A stretch of DNA of 41,903 bases from Actinoallomurus sp. (GCA_025964625.1 JAOPYL010000204.1:1-41903), one strand, 5' to 3'. Counted from the stretch's first letter, positions 7,844 to 16,742 are shown. Notes: generated from the sequence alone by a model not told the origin. Numbers and translations are program-made.

Positions 7844-9214
7844 CTAGTCGCGGATCATGGCCTTTGTGCGCATGAGGAATTCCGCGAGGTAACCGTCATG
7901 CGGGATTCCTGGTCTCATCCAGTGGGTGGGGTGGTCGCCGATGTAGACGTTGCTGATGGTCGGTTCGTCGACCAGTCGGTCGATCAGCGCCTCGTCACCG
8001 TTGATCACGGTCAGCACGAGTGTGTTCTTCAGCGGCTGGATGTCCTCGGCCCGAGACCACGGGGCCACCCAGACACAGGGAAAGGCCAGTTCGATGCCGG
8101 TCTGGGGTGCGTCTGAACGATCCACCTGGAATACGGCCGGCCGCATAACCGCGCTGCCGTCGCCGAGGTCGTCCACGATTCCGTCACCGCCGAGGTGGGC
8201 CGTGGCGTTGCCGGCGTGGTCGAGCAGGTACCTTTCCGTGGCCTTCGCGACGGCCAGAGGCTGGGTGGGTAGTACGGCCTTGTCGTCGTCGGGTGGCAGG
8301 CTCGGGATGGCGGCCAGTCGTTCGGCGATGGCCTCGGCCACCGGGGTCGGATCGCCCTCGACGAATACCGCGGTGGCGTTGATGCAGGCCATCCCGCCCA
8401 GCGCGCTGACCGAGTCGACGATCGTGTCCAGATGCGGCTGCCAGTCGTCGTCGGTCAGCAGGATCTTCGAGCGTCCCGGGCCCTGCGACAGCACGGTGTT
8501 GTCATTGCCGTACTTGTTCACCACCTGTTGGCCGCCGTACACCATCGCCCGGTCGGCGGCGCGGATGATGTCGTCGGCCACAGAGTGGTCGGTGGGCAGG
8601 AGCACCACATGGCCGGTGCCGAAGCCGGCCTCGCGCAATGCGGTGATCAGGCGATGTGGGGTGAACGGCTCCCGCTGAGAGGGACGGACGGCGACCCGGT
8701 AACCAAGGGCCAGGGCTTCCAGCCACTGCGTGTGGACCGCGGGCTCATTCCCGGGGGCGTGTACGGCGAGGACCCGAGCACGCCGTGTCCACACCGCGTC
8801 ACCACGGCGGGTCAAGGGATCCCGCCAATCGTGGACCGAGCCGTGAGGCCGCGCGCGGACCGCCGACCGGTAGGCCTCGGCCGCACTGTGAGTGATGGCC
8901 TCGGTGGCGGTGCGCACCACGGAGATGGGCATCCCCGACACCCGGCTCACGATGTGCTGATATTCCTCGATGCTCAGTCCACCGATGATCCCGGTGGCGA
9001 ACGCCTGACCCGCCTGGGCGATCACACGGGCTCTCTCGTCGGCCGGCACGGTATGCGCCAGGTGCAGCGCGGCCAGGCTGCGCTGCACGAACAGTCGCGG
9101 CACCAGGCTCAACTCGGCGACCGGCGTACCGGTCAGGTCGGAGATGGTGAGCCGGTTACGGGTGCGGTAGGGACCGCTCGACCCAAGGGCCTCGAGCTGG
9201 AGCAGCTCGCTCAT
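7844..9214 (-). CDS. LuxC-like acyl reductase (aldehyde dehydrogenase superfamily)
   Basis: This 456-residue protein has the aldehyde-dehydrogenase fold order: a Rossmann region (VLAVHAPGNEPAVHTQWLEA), VAVRPSQREPFT, MVYGGQQVVNKYG, and the nucleophile segment ALGGMACINATAVFV with Cys277. The N-terminal half resembles LuxC, which reduces activated fatty acids to aldehydes with NADPH, more than ordinary aldehyde dehydrogenases. Its ATG overlaps the stop of the adenylating gene (TGATG), so the two are translationally coupled and probably work together: the partner activates a carboxylate and this enzyme reduces the acyl group to an aldehyde. The phenazine genes ehpF/ehpG, as I remember them, pair similar activities. 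The substrate is unknown. Confidence 0.8.
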   Translation of the reverse strand: MSELLQLEALGSSGPYRTRNRLTISDLTGTPVAELSLVPRLFVQRSLAALHLAHTVPADERARVIAQAGQAFATGIIGGLSIEEYQHIVSRVSGMPISVVRTATEAITHSAAEAYRSAVRARPHGSVHDWRDPLTRRGDAVWTRRARVLAVHAPGNEPAVHTQWLEALALGYRVAVRPSQREPFTPHRLITALREAGFGTGHVVLLPTDHSVADDIIRAADRAMVYGGQQVVNKYGNDNTVLSQGPGRSKILLTDDDWQPHLDTIVDSVSALGGMACINATAVFVEGDPTPVAEAIAERLAAIPSLPPDDDKAVLPTQPLAVAKATERYLLDHAGNATAHLGGDGIVDDLGDGSAVMRPAVFQVDRSDAPQTGIELAFPCVWVAPWSRAEDIQPLKNTLVLTVINGDEALIDRLVDEPTISNVYIGDHPTHWMRPGIPHDGYLAEFLMRTKAMIRD

Positions 9215-10314
9215 CAGTAGACCCCCTCGATGACGGCCTCGTTCTCGAACACCGCGACCGGGGTGACATCGGCGACCGAGTCGCCGAGCTGCCGGGGCAG
9301 GGGCTGGATACGGGTCGCCACATCACGCTCGAGATTGTTGGGGAGCAGCATGCTCTTACTGATGTGGTTCATCACGACCTGGCCTCGCTCCCCGTACGCG
9401 ACGTCCTCTCCGGTTACAGGATCGACCACGGAAAAGGAGATGTAAGGGGAGAACGGGTCGAAGATCATCGGATCGTTCTCGGTAAGCCCCGTACGCTCAG
9501 TCGCGGTGCCCAAGATCATGGTGCTGCCGTATGTACCGCATAGTCTCACCTCCGGGAAGATCTCTGTGCGGAACAGGTCGCGGGTATCGGCGTCCATCTG
9601 TGCCCCGCCCCATATGATCAGCTGGAGCTTCTCGTTGATCAGTGAGACGAGTTCGTCCCTTCGCGCGATGCGTTCCAGCAGCGGCGGCGTCGTCATCATG
9701 ATCCCGATGTCCTGGGTCTCCAGCACGAAGACGCCCTGGTCGATCAGGTGCTCGGCGTAACGGTCGGCCTCCTCGGTGCGGCCATCACGTAGGCACTTCT
9801 TGACCCACCGGGGGTCCATGTCGATGCTGAACTTCATACCTCCGCGCAGCCGCGCCTGCCACGTGGCGATCTCGCCGAACAGATGCGGCCCGCTCGGCCC
9901 CAGTGACAGCCAATCCACATCTCGTGGGTCGCCGCGCTCGTCCATGACCTGCATCTGGTGGGTCATCAAGCAGTTCATCCAGTCGGCGAGGAGGACCACG
10001 CGCTTGGGGGCTCCGGTCGTGCCGCCGCTTTCAAAGACACCGACCACGTCGGCCTTCGGTCCGTAGCCCGTGGGGATGAGGTCCTCGACGCGTATGTCGC
10101 GCAACTCGTTGGCCACGTTGGGGAACAGGCGGAGGTCGGCGAAGGTGCGCACGTCCCGGCGAGGGTCGAAGTCGAGGGTCCTGGCCCGCTCCAACCAGAA
10201 CCGTGAACCGGTCCGCGGGTCGAAGTGCCACTGTATCGCCGCTTCGATCAACTCTTCGGGATCCGGGACCTGGTCCACAGGACAGTCAAGAACCGGATCC
10301 AGTGGATATGACAT
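9214..10314 (-). CDS. EhpF-like adenylate-forming enzyme
   Basis: This 366-residue protein (about 41 kDa) belongs to the ANL superfamily but has only the large N-terminal domain, as in EhpF of D-alanylgriseoluteate biosynthesis. Visible motifs are the phosphate loop ESGGTTGAPKRVV (about 95-107), a central LIIWGGAQMD, the A5-type TYGSTMILGTA (about 261-271), and an acidic/Arg segment ERDVATRI near 330. The usual C-terminal lid with its catalytic Lys is missing. It would form an acyl-adenylate from a carboxylic acid for the coupled LuxC-like reductase. ATG 10314 is preferred; GTG 10344 would add ten residues. No phenazine core genes are in the window, so the substrate need not be a phenazine. 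Confidence 0.82.
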   Translation of the reverse strand: MSYPLDPVLDCPVDQVPDPEELIEAAIQWHFDPRTGSRFWLERARTLDFDPRRDVRTFADLRLFPNVANELRDIRVEDLIPTGYGPKADVVGVFESGGTTGAPKRVVLLADWMNCLMTHQMQVMDERGDPRDVDWLSLGPSGPHLFGEIATWQARLRGGMKFSIDMDPRWVKKCLRDGRTEEADRYAEHLIDQGVFVLETQDIGIMMTTPPLLERIARRDELVSLINEKLQLIIWGGAQMDADTRDLFRTEIFPEVRLCGTYGSTMILGTATERTGLTENDPMIFDPFSPYISFSVVDPVTGEDVAYGERGQVVMNHISKSMLLPNNLERDVATRIQPLPRQLGDSVADVTPVAVFENEAVIEGVY

Positions 10315-10410
10315 CCGATCGCCCCGATAGTGATAGCCCTCCACTCATCATGCATCTGACCTGCGCATTCAACAAGGCGGCCCGGGACACCGGCCACGGC
10401 TCCGGCGTCC

Positions 10411-10620
10411 TCAGATCGTGAGACCGAGGGTGTCACGAGCGGACGTGCCGGCCACGGCCAGGCCGAGCAGCTCATCGACGGCCGCCAGGTGACCGGCCGG
10501 CCAGTGCCCGGCCACCTTGGCCGCGTGCTCGTCATCGATCCGGTTGAGCATCCGGGAATCCTGGACGCACCCGGCGATCGCAACCGCCCGGTCACATGGT
10601 CGCGGCTGCTCCGGGTTCAC
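10411..10620 (-). CDS. doubtful small ORF upstream of the adenylating gene
   Basis: A 69-residue frame on the same strand, ending 96 bases before the adenylating gene. The second half looks protein-like (HAAKVAGHWPAGHLAAVDELL), the first does not. I recognise no family and see no good ribosome binding site. It may be a gene remnant. The rest of 10315-10861 shows no gene. Confidence 0.25.
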   Translation of the reverse strand: MNPEQPRPCDRAVAIAGCVQDSRMLNRIDDEHAAKVAGHWPAGHLAAVDELLGLAVAGTSARDTLGLTI

Positions 10621-10861
10621 CGGGTCCCGGCGGGCACACGATCGGGTCCCTGGCCTTGACCTACGGGTGACGGCGGTCGGCCTTGAAGACCTGAAGGGTA
10701 TGGACTATCCAGACCTCCATCTTCCGTCGAGAGCACGCGAGGTGCCCATGAGCGCACGTCGACGGCATCTACCAGCCGGAGCGGCCGGTAAAACCGGCCG
10801 TGTCCTGGTGCTCAGCATCGTCCGCGACAGCAACGCGGTCCAGGGAATGTCGTGATGGTCA

Positions 10862-11356
10862 TCACGCCGGGGCGAGCGACCGCTGGCTTATGTCGTGCCC
10901 GAGCCGCTCGAAGCAGCCCGCCGCCTCGTCCACCTGAACCAGGTTGGTCTGCAGGAACTGCGCGCATTGTGTCTGACCCATGAGCGTGGCCTTGTCGACC
11001 AGGCCCTTGTAGGTCGCGCTCTGGAAGCTTGAGATCTTCAACTCCGACCCGACGGTGAACATGTCGATCACCTCCGGCGACGGCTCCTGCCTCATGAACT
11101 GCTGGAACTCCGCGGCCATGCCGTCGACGGCCAGGCACGGAACGTCCTGCCGCGAGGCTCCCAGGGCCTGGAAGCAGGCGTCCAGGTTCTGGATCTTCTG
11201 CTCGCCCTTCGCCTGCTCGTTGCGTAGCTGCTGCGACAGGCTCTCGTCGCGAACCATGCCGGCGATCTCGCCCCTCATCCGGGTGATCTTGCTATCCGCG
11301 TCGTGGGTGGCGGACAGTTCGTATAGGAACAGGTCCGTGGGGTTGTTGAGTGCCAC
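10862..11356 (-). CDS. DUF892 (YciF-like, ferritin-like) family protein
   Basis: This 164-residue, all-helical protein opens with NPTDLFLYELSATHDADSKI, the typical DUF892 start. It continues with helices rich in Gln, Glu and Lys (QAKGEQKIQNLDACFQALGA, QFLQTNLVQVDEAA). E. coli YciF is a stress-induced ferritin-like fold protein of unknown activity. GTG 11356 is supported by AGGAGG about ten bases upstream. Two of the four-helix-bundle carboxylate positions cannot be judged without alignment. It is transcribed alone on the minus strand. Confidence 0.8.
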   Translation of the reverse strand: MALNNPTDLFLYELSATHDADSKITRMRGEIAGMVRDESLSQQLRNEQAKGEQKIQNLDACFQALGASRQDVPCLAVDGMAAEFQQFMRQEPSPEVIDMFTVGSELKISSFQSATYKGLVDKATLMGQTQCAQFLQTNLVQVDEAAGCFERLGHDISQRSLAPA

Positions 11357-11783
11357 GTCCTTCGCCTCCTGACGTTTCTACGGGCCTTGGCCCCGGTCGA
11401 CTACCCGCGGCCCGGCAGGAACGGCGGAATTTTCGGCGGATCTGGCTTACCTGGAAACTCGGGGCGCTGGATAGCGGCTGTATGGATAGCCCCGATCACG
11501 GCACTGGTCACCGGACGCCCGCCTGAGGCAAGCTTCTCGCAGGTCGCCGACTCCACACCAGCACCTCGGCATCCCGCTGGAGGGACGTCCACCGGACGCC
11601 ACCGAGCCAGAACTCAGATCCGCTGGTTTGCCGTCTGCACTACCGGGCCCCTACCCATTCCGGTGTGATCTATCCGGTCAACCTGGTTCTCCTGCGGCGG
11701 CCCTGCGCCAAGCGCACTGTCGGCATAGCGTGGAGTCAAGGGTCCGTGGTCAGTCCACGTATTCACCGGCATTGGGCAACACC
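11357..11783. other. intergenic stretch without a recognisable gene
   Basis: About 425 bases between divergent genes (the DUF892 gene leftward, the channel-like gene rightward). It should hold both promoters. Frames here are short or Pro/Arg-rich with no motif. No clear -35/-10 pair or palindrome was found. Confidence 0.6.
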
Positions 11784-13031
11784 ATGCACACCACCCTCGC
11801 AGTGATCGCCGGCCTCATCGGTGTGACGATCATCGCGCTCACGACCGCGTCCGCTCTGCAGACGTTCGTGGTGCCCCGTGGCACGCCGCTGCTCCTCACA
11901 CGGTGGGTGCTGCTGGCCGTCCGCGCCGTCTTCATACTGTCCATGCGCCACTTGCGGGACTACTCCACCCGCGACCGCGTCATGGCCATGTTCGCCCCGA
12001 CCGGGCTGATGACGCTGCCGGTCGCCTGGATGACCCTCCTCCTCATCGGTTTCGTGCCCCTCTACTGGGCCTTTGGGAGCGGCTCATGGAAGGACTCGCT
12101 CCTCGCCAGCGGCTCCGGGTTGCTGACGCTCGGCTTCCACGCCCCGGACAACCTGTGGACCGGTGTGCTGTCGATCATCGAAGCGGGTTTCGGACTGGGC
12201 CTCCTGGCACTGCTGATCAGTTACCTGCCGTCGATCTACAACTGCTACTCCCGGCGCGAACAACGCGTCACCGCGCTTGAGGTGGAGGCCGGATCGCCAC
12301 CGTTCGCGCCGAACCTGCTCGTACTGCTGCTTCAGATCAAAGGACTGCCACTCCTCCACACGTACTGGTCGGCCTGGAGGCACTGGTTCAACGACATTGA
12401 GGAGACCCACTCCACAACACCGATCCTGGTGTACTTCCGCTCTCCCGCACCCGAACGATCATGGGTGACCGCGGCCGGCGCCGTCCTGGACTCCGCGGCA
12501 CTCGCCGTCTCCGTCCTGGACGTGGACAAGCCGCAGCCGGACGCCGAACTCTGCATCCGCTCCGGTTATCTCGCGCTCCGCCGCATCGGCGACTACTTCC
12601 TCATGCCGTACGACCCCGACCCAACCCCCGACCTCCCCATCGCCATCACCCGAGAGGAGTTCGACGAGGCATGCCAGCGCCTCGCCGACGCCGGCGCCAC
12701 GCTCAAGGCCGACCGTGACCAGGCGTGGCACGACTTCGCCGGTTGGCGCGTCACCTACGAAGGCCCCCTGCTGCGGTTCGCCTCACTTTGCATGGCACCG
12801 CCGGCACCATGGTCATCCGACCGGCCCATCCACTTCAACCGCCTCCCCGTCACCCGGCGCCACGCGCGAGCCCGGCTACACACTCACCGCGGCAAGCGGC
12901 TCGTTCCTGACCGGCCGCTGCCCGCCGTGCACGACGTTCCCCGATCACGCCCCCATCCGGGGTCGAGCGCTGGCAGGCGTTCTCGCTTTTCCTCGCTTCT
13001 CCGCGGACGAAGCACAAGATCGACGCGCTGA
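11784..13031 (+). CDS. ion-channel-like integral membrane protein
   Basis: A 415-residue product. Residues 1-160 have four hydrophobic segments (LAVIAGLIGVTIIALTTA; WVLLAVRAVFILSM; PVAWMTLLLIGFVPLYWAF; IIEAGFGLGLLALLISYLPS). A pore-like loop GLLTLGFHAPDN occupies the place of a potassium-channel filter but without TVGYG. A cytoplasmic domain of about 190 residues follows, ending near MAPPAPWSSDRP. The last 67 residues are Arg/Pro/Ser-rich with no family character and look like read-through past a lost stop or a shifted frame. ATG 11784 begins directly before the first membrane helix; the frame upstream looks non-coding. Ion selectivity cannot be assigned. Confidence 0.75.
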   Translation: MHTTLAVIAGLIGVTIIALTTASALQTFVVPRGTPLLLTRWVLLAVRAVFILSMRHLRDYSTRDRVMAMFAPTGLMTLPVAWMTLLLIGFVPLYWAFGSGSWKDSLLASGSGLLTLGFHAPDNLWTGVLSIIEAGFGLGLLALLISYLPSIYNCYSRREQRVTALEVEAGSPPFAPNLLVLLLQIKGLPLLHTYWSAWRHWFNDIEETHSTTPILVYFRSPAPERSWVTAAGAVLDSAALAVSVLDVDKPQPDAELCIRSGYLALRRIGDYFLMPYDPDPTPDLPIAITREEFDEACQRLADAGATLKADRDQAWHDFAGWRVTYEGPLLRFASLCMAPPAPWSSDRPIHFNRLPVTRRHARARLHTHRGKRLVPDRPLPAVHDVPRSRPHPGSSAGRRSRFSSLLRGRSTRSTR

Positions 13032-13183
13032 AACAACCTCTGCGACAGCCCATTGGGGAGCCAGAGCCCTCCGCGCCGGCCGACGCGGCCACCAGCGCGG
13101 GCGCGCGGCAACAGGCCCGCAGCGCCCCGGAGAGGCCATGGAGGGAGCCGAGTTCGTGGCCCTTCGCGGACGGAACCCAGGCG

Positions 13184-13381
13184 TCATCTGCTGGGCTGTG
13201 GAACCCTGCAGGAGACGCTCGGGTCGAGGCCCACGTAGTTGAGCGGACCGGAGATTATCGTCACGCCGATCGTGGCGGACTTGGCGCAGCTGGCGTCGAA
13301 GTGGGAGTAGTAATGGCGCTGCTCCGCGGCGAGTCCCCCGATGATCAGCCAGACGACGACCAGCGACGGTCCGGCCCGCAT
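13184..13381 (-). CDS. small secreted or membrane peptide (65 residues)
   Basis: The product begins with a hydrophobic helix (MRAGPSLVVVWLIIGGLAA) followed by a short outside part with two Cys (DASCAKSATIGVT ... DPSVSCRVPQPSR) and the segment ISGPLNYVGL. Very similar small proteins, with the ending C-x-VPQPS, are widespread in actinobacteria and have no known function. ATG 13381 has an excellent ribosome binding site, GGAGG six bases upstream, which strongly supports this start over longer frames. The two Cys could form a disulfide. Convergent with the channel-like gene and divergent from the pentapeptide-repeat gene. Confidence 0.75.
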   Translation of the reverse strand: MRAGPSLVVVWLIIGGLAAEQRHYYSHFDASCAKSATIGVTIISGPLNYVGLDPSVSCRVPQPSR

Positions 13382-13661
13382 TGCCACCTCCGATGACCTC
13401 GTTGCCGACCTGGGAGGTACGGCGACTACGACAAGATCGCCCATAGTTAAGCAAGTCAAGCCGGCGGTGTCATCCGCTGGAGGTCTCGATCCGGTCAGGC
13501 GCCGAGGGCGCCGAATTCGCCGCAGCCTCCTCGTCACCGACCTTTACCGACGTATTTCCGGCGTCGGTGACCACGGCGAGGAGCCCGGAACCCGCTCCGC
13601 GCTCCGAGATGCCGGTCAGAACAGGGTGTCGGGCTCGGCCGTGCGAGCGATGATCGGTGGC

Positions 13662-15002
13662 ATGAGCAATGGAGACCTGCCGCCCGCCGATCGGGATGAC
13701 GACCGGCCGCTTCGGGTGATGCCGTGGTGGCTCGTCCTGGGGGGATTCGTCGTCGCGATTCTGCTCGGATGGGTCGTGGTCGCGTGGCTGTTGAAGGAAG
13801 CGGACCAGGGCACGACGCGAGCGCAACTGCGGATCGACGCCATTCGCACCGGGCTCACGGTGGTGGCCGGCACCGGTGGAGCGGTCGCACTGCTTCTCGC
13901 CGCTCGCCGGCAGTGGCTGAGCGAACGGGCGCAGCGGCACCAGGAGCGGGTGGACGCGCGGACGCAGGCATCTCAGGAGCAGAGCACCGCCGCCACACAG
14001 CAACATCAGGACCGGCTGTCCCGCATCACTGAGTACGACGCTACAGAGCGACGGGTCACGGAGTTGTTCGCGAAGGCAGTGGACCATCTCGGCAACGACA
14101 AGGCGGCGGTCCGCCTGGGTGGTCTGTACGGTCTGGAGCGGCTGGCGCATAACAACGAGGAGTATCGGCAGACCATCGTTGACGTGATCTGCGCCTACCT
14201 CCGGATGCCGGACCCAGGCACAACCGATGACGAGCGGCATGTCCGGATCGCCGCCCAGCGTGTGCTGTTCCCCCGGCTCTCGGCCGGCAGCCGGATCGAC
14301 CTGTTCGGCGCCATTCTCATCGACCTGGATGCCACCTCTTGTATGTTCGCGAAAGTGGATTTCACCCGCGCGGTCTTCACTGGAGGAACCCGCTTCGACG
14401 ATGCCGTGTTCGCAGACTCGGCGGTGTTCACCGATGCCACGTTCGACGGCGATTCCTCTCTACTCCGGACGCGATGGCGGACGGCCGCCGACTTGCAAGG
14501 TGTGACCTTTCGTGGAGCGTCGATATTCAACGAGGCGACCTTCGAGCGGCGCGTGTCATTCGGCGGCGAAGCGCGCTTCCTGGGCGAGACCGCCTTCCGC
14601 GGCGCGCGGTTCGCGGATAGCAGCGTCTTCGACCGGGTGACCTTCTCCGGGAAGGTGTCGTTTCGCGGCGCCGCCTTTGACGGCAACGTGTCGTTCGAGC
14701 ACGCGACGTTCGGTGGCGAGACGTCCTTCAAAGATGTTTCCTTCGCCGACATGGCGATGTTCCGCCGGACGTCGTTCAAGGGGGCCGGATCCTTCGAGAA
14801 CGCCCGCTTCGGCGGCTACACCGGCTTTGAGCGGTCGGAGTTCGCCGACGGGATCACCTTCGAGCCGCAGCACATGGAGCGCGAGCCATCATTCGGCCAC
14901 GCCCGCATCGCCGCCCAAGCCCCCCGGATCTGGCCTCCGAACTGGCGTGAAACGCCTGTCGAGGACGGCTGGGTCAGCATCTCGCCTCGGCGAGGGGCGT
15001 GA
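13662..15002 (+). CDS. membrane-anchored pentapeptide-repeat protein
   Basis: A 446-residue product. Residues 20-75 hold two membrane helices (WWLVLGGFVVAILLGWVVV; GLTVVAGTGGAVALLL). A Gln/Glu/Arg-rich coiled-coil-like segment and a conserved helical block follow (ERRVTELFAKAVDHLGNDKA, VRLGGLYGLERLAHNNEEYR). From about residue 210 to 400 come repeats in a ten-residue rhythm, F-x-G/D-x-x-x-F-x-x-A-x-F, expected to form a right-handed quadrilateral beta helix. Some pentapeptide proteins mimic DNA and bind gyrase, but a membrane-tethered one is more likely a scaffold. ATG 13662 and ATG 13650 are both possible; neither has a strong ribosome binding site. Confidence 0.85.
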   Translation: MSNGDLPPADRDDDRPLRVMPWWLVLGGFVVAILLGWVVVAWLLKEADQGTTRAQLRIDAIRTGLTVVAGTGGAVALLLAARRQWLSERAQRHQERVDARTQASQEQSTAATQQHQDRLSRITEYDATERRVTELFAKAVDHLGNDKAAVRLGGLYGLERLAHNNEEYRQTIVDVICAYLRMPDPGTTDDERHVRIAAQRVLFPRLSAGSRIDLFGAILIDLDATSCMFAKVDFTRAVFTGGTRFDDAVFADSAVFTDATFDGDSSLLRTRWRTAADLQGVTFRGASIFNEATFERRVSFGGEARFLGETAFRGARFADSSVFDRVTFSGKVSFRGAAFDGNVSFEHATFGGETSFKDVSFADMAMFRRTSFKGAGSFENARFGGYTGFERSEFADGITFEPQHMEREPSFGHARIAAQAPRIWPPNWRETPVEDGWVSISPRRGA

Positions 15003-15299
15003 CGCCCTGTGGGGCTCGAAATTCCAGATTTGATGTTGTGACCAGCGCCTTCGCCTCGGTTCCAGGAGGCATCGGCTCGCCGTGGCGCGGAATCAACGCC
15101 GGCCTGGTGCAGGATCCTGTGGGTGCCGATCACCGGTAGCAGCCGTATGAGGCGAACACGCTCGTGAGCGCCAGACCGGGCAGGCGCAGCAGCACGCTGG
15201 ATCATCGTGGCGCGCCTGTGCGGGGATCGTCAGCCGCTCTCGAGGACCTGCAGGTCACAGGCATGGATGGGATTTCGGCACCCGCAGCCCTCGGATCTC
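15003..15299. other. intergenic stretch ahead of the ABC operon promoter
   Basis: About 300 bases with no open frame of protein-like composition and no clear terminator hairpin for the pentapeptide gene. The promoter and operator of the next operon begin at 15300. Confidence 0.6.
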
Positions 15300-15327
15300 T
15301 TGACAGGCGCGAATCGCGTGGGATAAA
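15300..15327 (+). promoter_or_regulatory. promoter of the eight-gene ABC operon
   Basis: A perfect -35 hexamer TTGACA (15300-15305) is followed after 16 bases by GATAAA (15322-15327, four of six matches to TATAAT). Transcription would start within the palindrome at 15328-15348. This is the clearest sigma-70-type promoter in the window. Confidence 0.65.
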
Positions 15328-15348
15328 CCTTACGAAACTTTCCTAAGG
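15328..15348. promoter_or_regulatory. ROK-like palindromic operator overlapping the start of transcription
   Basis: A 21-base palindrome, CCTTAcGAAA-c-TTTCcTAAGG, with 9 of 10 base pairs matching, lies directly after the -10 element and overlaps the ribosome binding site AAGGA (15345-15350 region) of the binding-protein gene. Its GAAA/TTTC core with TTA flanks resembles operators of ROK-family repressors. The operon encodes a ROK regulator, so autorepression is likely. Confidence 0.7.
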
Positions 15349-15356
15349 AAGATTCC

Positions 15357-16742
15357 ATGCAGCTCACCTCGCGTAGGCAGTTCCTCAAACAGGCCGGGCT
15401 CGCGGGCCTGGTCATGGGGGCGCCTCCGCTCCTTTCGGCCTGCGGTCCCGGTCGACGTGTGGTGCGGGGCGGCAAGCCGCTGACGCCCCCTACCGCCGGC
15501 CACGCCCAGCTGAGCATGCGGATCTGGGGTGCTTATCCCGACTTCGTGACCAAGCAGGTCGCGGGGTACGAGCAGGCGTACGGCGACCACGTCGACCTGG
15601 GCGTCATCGCGGGCGACTACCCCTCGCTGCTCACCAACCTGCTCCGCCAGGACACCCACATCGACATGGCGTACAGCCTCTGGCACATGCCGCAGGCCTA
15701 CTCCGAAGCCGGGTGGATCCACGACTACGAGCGCTTCTGGGCCAAGGAGGACGCGGAGCGGGAGATGTTGCCGGCCGTGCGCAAGGCCCTCACCATCAAC
15801 GGGCGCCTGATCGGACTCCCGTACTTCGCTTTCGTCAATGGCGCGTTGTTCGCGAATACCGACGTGCTCAGGAAGGCGAACCTTGAGGGGCAGTATCCCA
15901 AGACCTACGACGAGCTCTACGATCAGGTAAGGCTCATCAAGAAGCGCGGGGCGAGCGACACGCCCTACCTGCCATCGTTCTGGTCCGCGCCGTGGTTCGG
16001 GATTCCCTTTGGTTTCATCCAGGAAGCGCTGAACAGAAACATCCCTCTGTTCGGCAACGGTGGCGAGCCGCTGTTCGACGAGAAATCTCAGGTCGTCGAC
16101 ATGCTGCGACAGTGGCGTGCTCTGTATCGGGAAAGGCTCGTACCACAGGGCGTGCTGACGTTCCAGGAATCGGACTGGACCGAGGCGTTCGCCAAGGGTG
16201 GCATCGCCTACTCACCTCAGCTTCAGTACGACATCAAGACCTTCGCGACTCCCGGCAGCTCGCAGGTGGTCGGCAAGATTGTCCCGGTGCCCCAGCAGGG
16301 CCAGAAGTGGGGGATGTTGCATATCGGCGCCTATCTCATCGGCAATTACGGACAGAGCGACGCCCAGCTCGCGCAGGCCTACAACCTCGCGCAGCACTTC
16401 GGCTACCGGAACCGCAGGACCAACAAGTTCGAGGTGCCGACCGCATGGGCGAGCAACTACTACCTGACGCAGGGCTACGCCGCCGTCAACGAGAGCCCGG
16501 AGGTGGCCGCAGCCGTTGCCACGTGGCTCCCCGACCCTGAGAAGAACTGGCCGGTCCTGAAGGATTATTTGGCGAACCCGCAGGTCGCCACCGAGCTGTT
16601 CCACACCTCGTGGGGACCGATGTGGATGAATTATGCCTCACACGAGCTGCCCAAGGCTGTAGACGGCAGCGAGGACCCCAAGACGGTTGTGCGGAATCTC
16701 CGCACCAAGGCCGAAAGCCTGTTCAATGACTTCGGACACTAG
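15357..16742 (+). CDS. ABC importer solute-binding lipoprotein (Tat-exported)
   Basis: A 461-residue family 1 extracellular binding protein. The N-terminus has a twin-arginine signal (SRRQFLKQAGLAGLVMG) followed by a lipobox, LLSAC, so it would be exported folded and lipid-anchored. Later segments such as PYLPSFWSAPWFGIPFG and the C-terminal GPMWMNYASHELP are typical of sugar-type binding proteins. AAGGA sits about six bases before ATG 15357. It is the first gene of the operon and, as usual, determines import specificity; many aromatic residues suggest carbohydrate or glycoconjugate binding. The ligand cannot be named from sequence. Confidence 0.92.
   Translation: MQLTSRRQFLKQAGLAGLVMGAPPLLSACGPGRRVVRGGKPLTPPTAGHAQLSMRIWGAYPDFVTKQVAGYEQAYGDHVDLGVIAGDYPSLLTNLLRQDTHIDMAYSLWHMPQAYSEAGWIHDYERFWAKEDAEREMLPAVRKALTINGRLIGLPYFAFVNGALFANTDVLRKANLEGQYPKTYDELYDQVRLIKKRGASDTPYLPSFWSAPWFGIPFGFIQEALNRNIPLFGNGGEPLFDEKSQVVDMLRQWRALYRERLVPQGVLTFQESDWTEAFAKGGIAYSPQLQYDIKTFATPGSSQVVGKIVPVPQQGQKWGMLHIGAYLIGNYGQSDAQLAQAYNLAQHFGYRNRRTNKFEVPTAWASNYYLTQGYAAVNESPEVAAAVATWLPDPEKNWPVLKDYLANPQVATELFHTSWGPMWMNYASHELPKAVDGSEDPKTVVRNLRTKAESLFNDFGH

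Noticed and set aside
7844-10344. Phenazine biosynthetic cluster
   Set aside because: Only EhpF-like and LuxC-like genes are present; none of the phenazine core genes is in the window.
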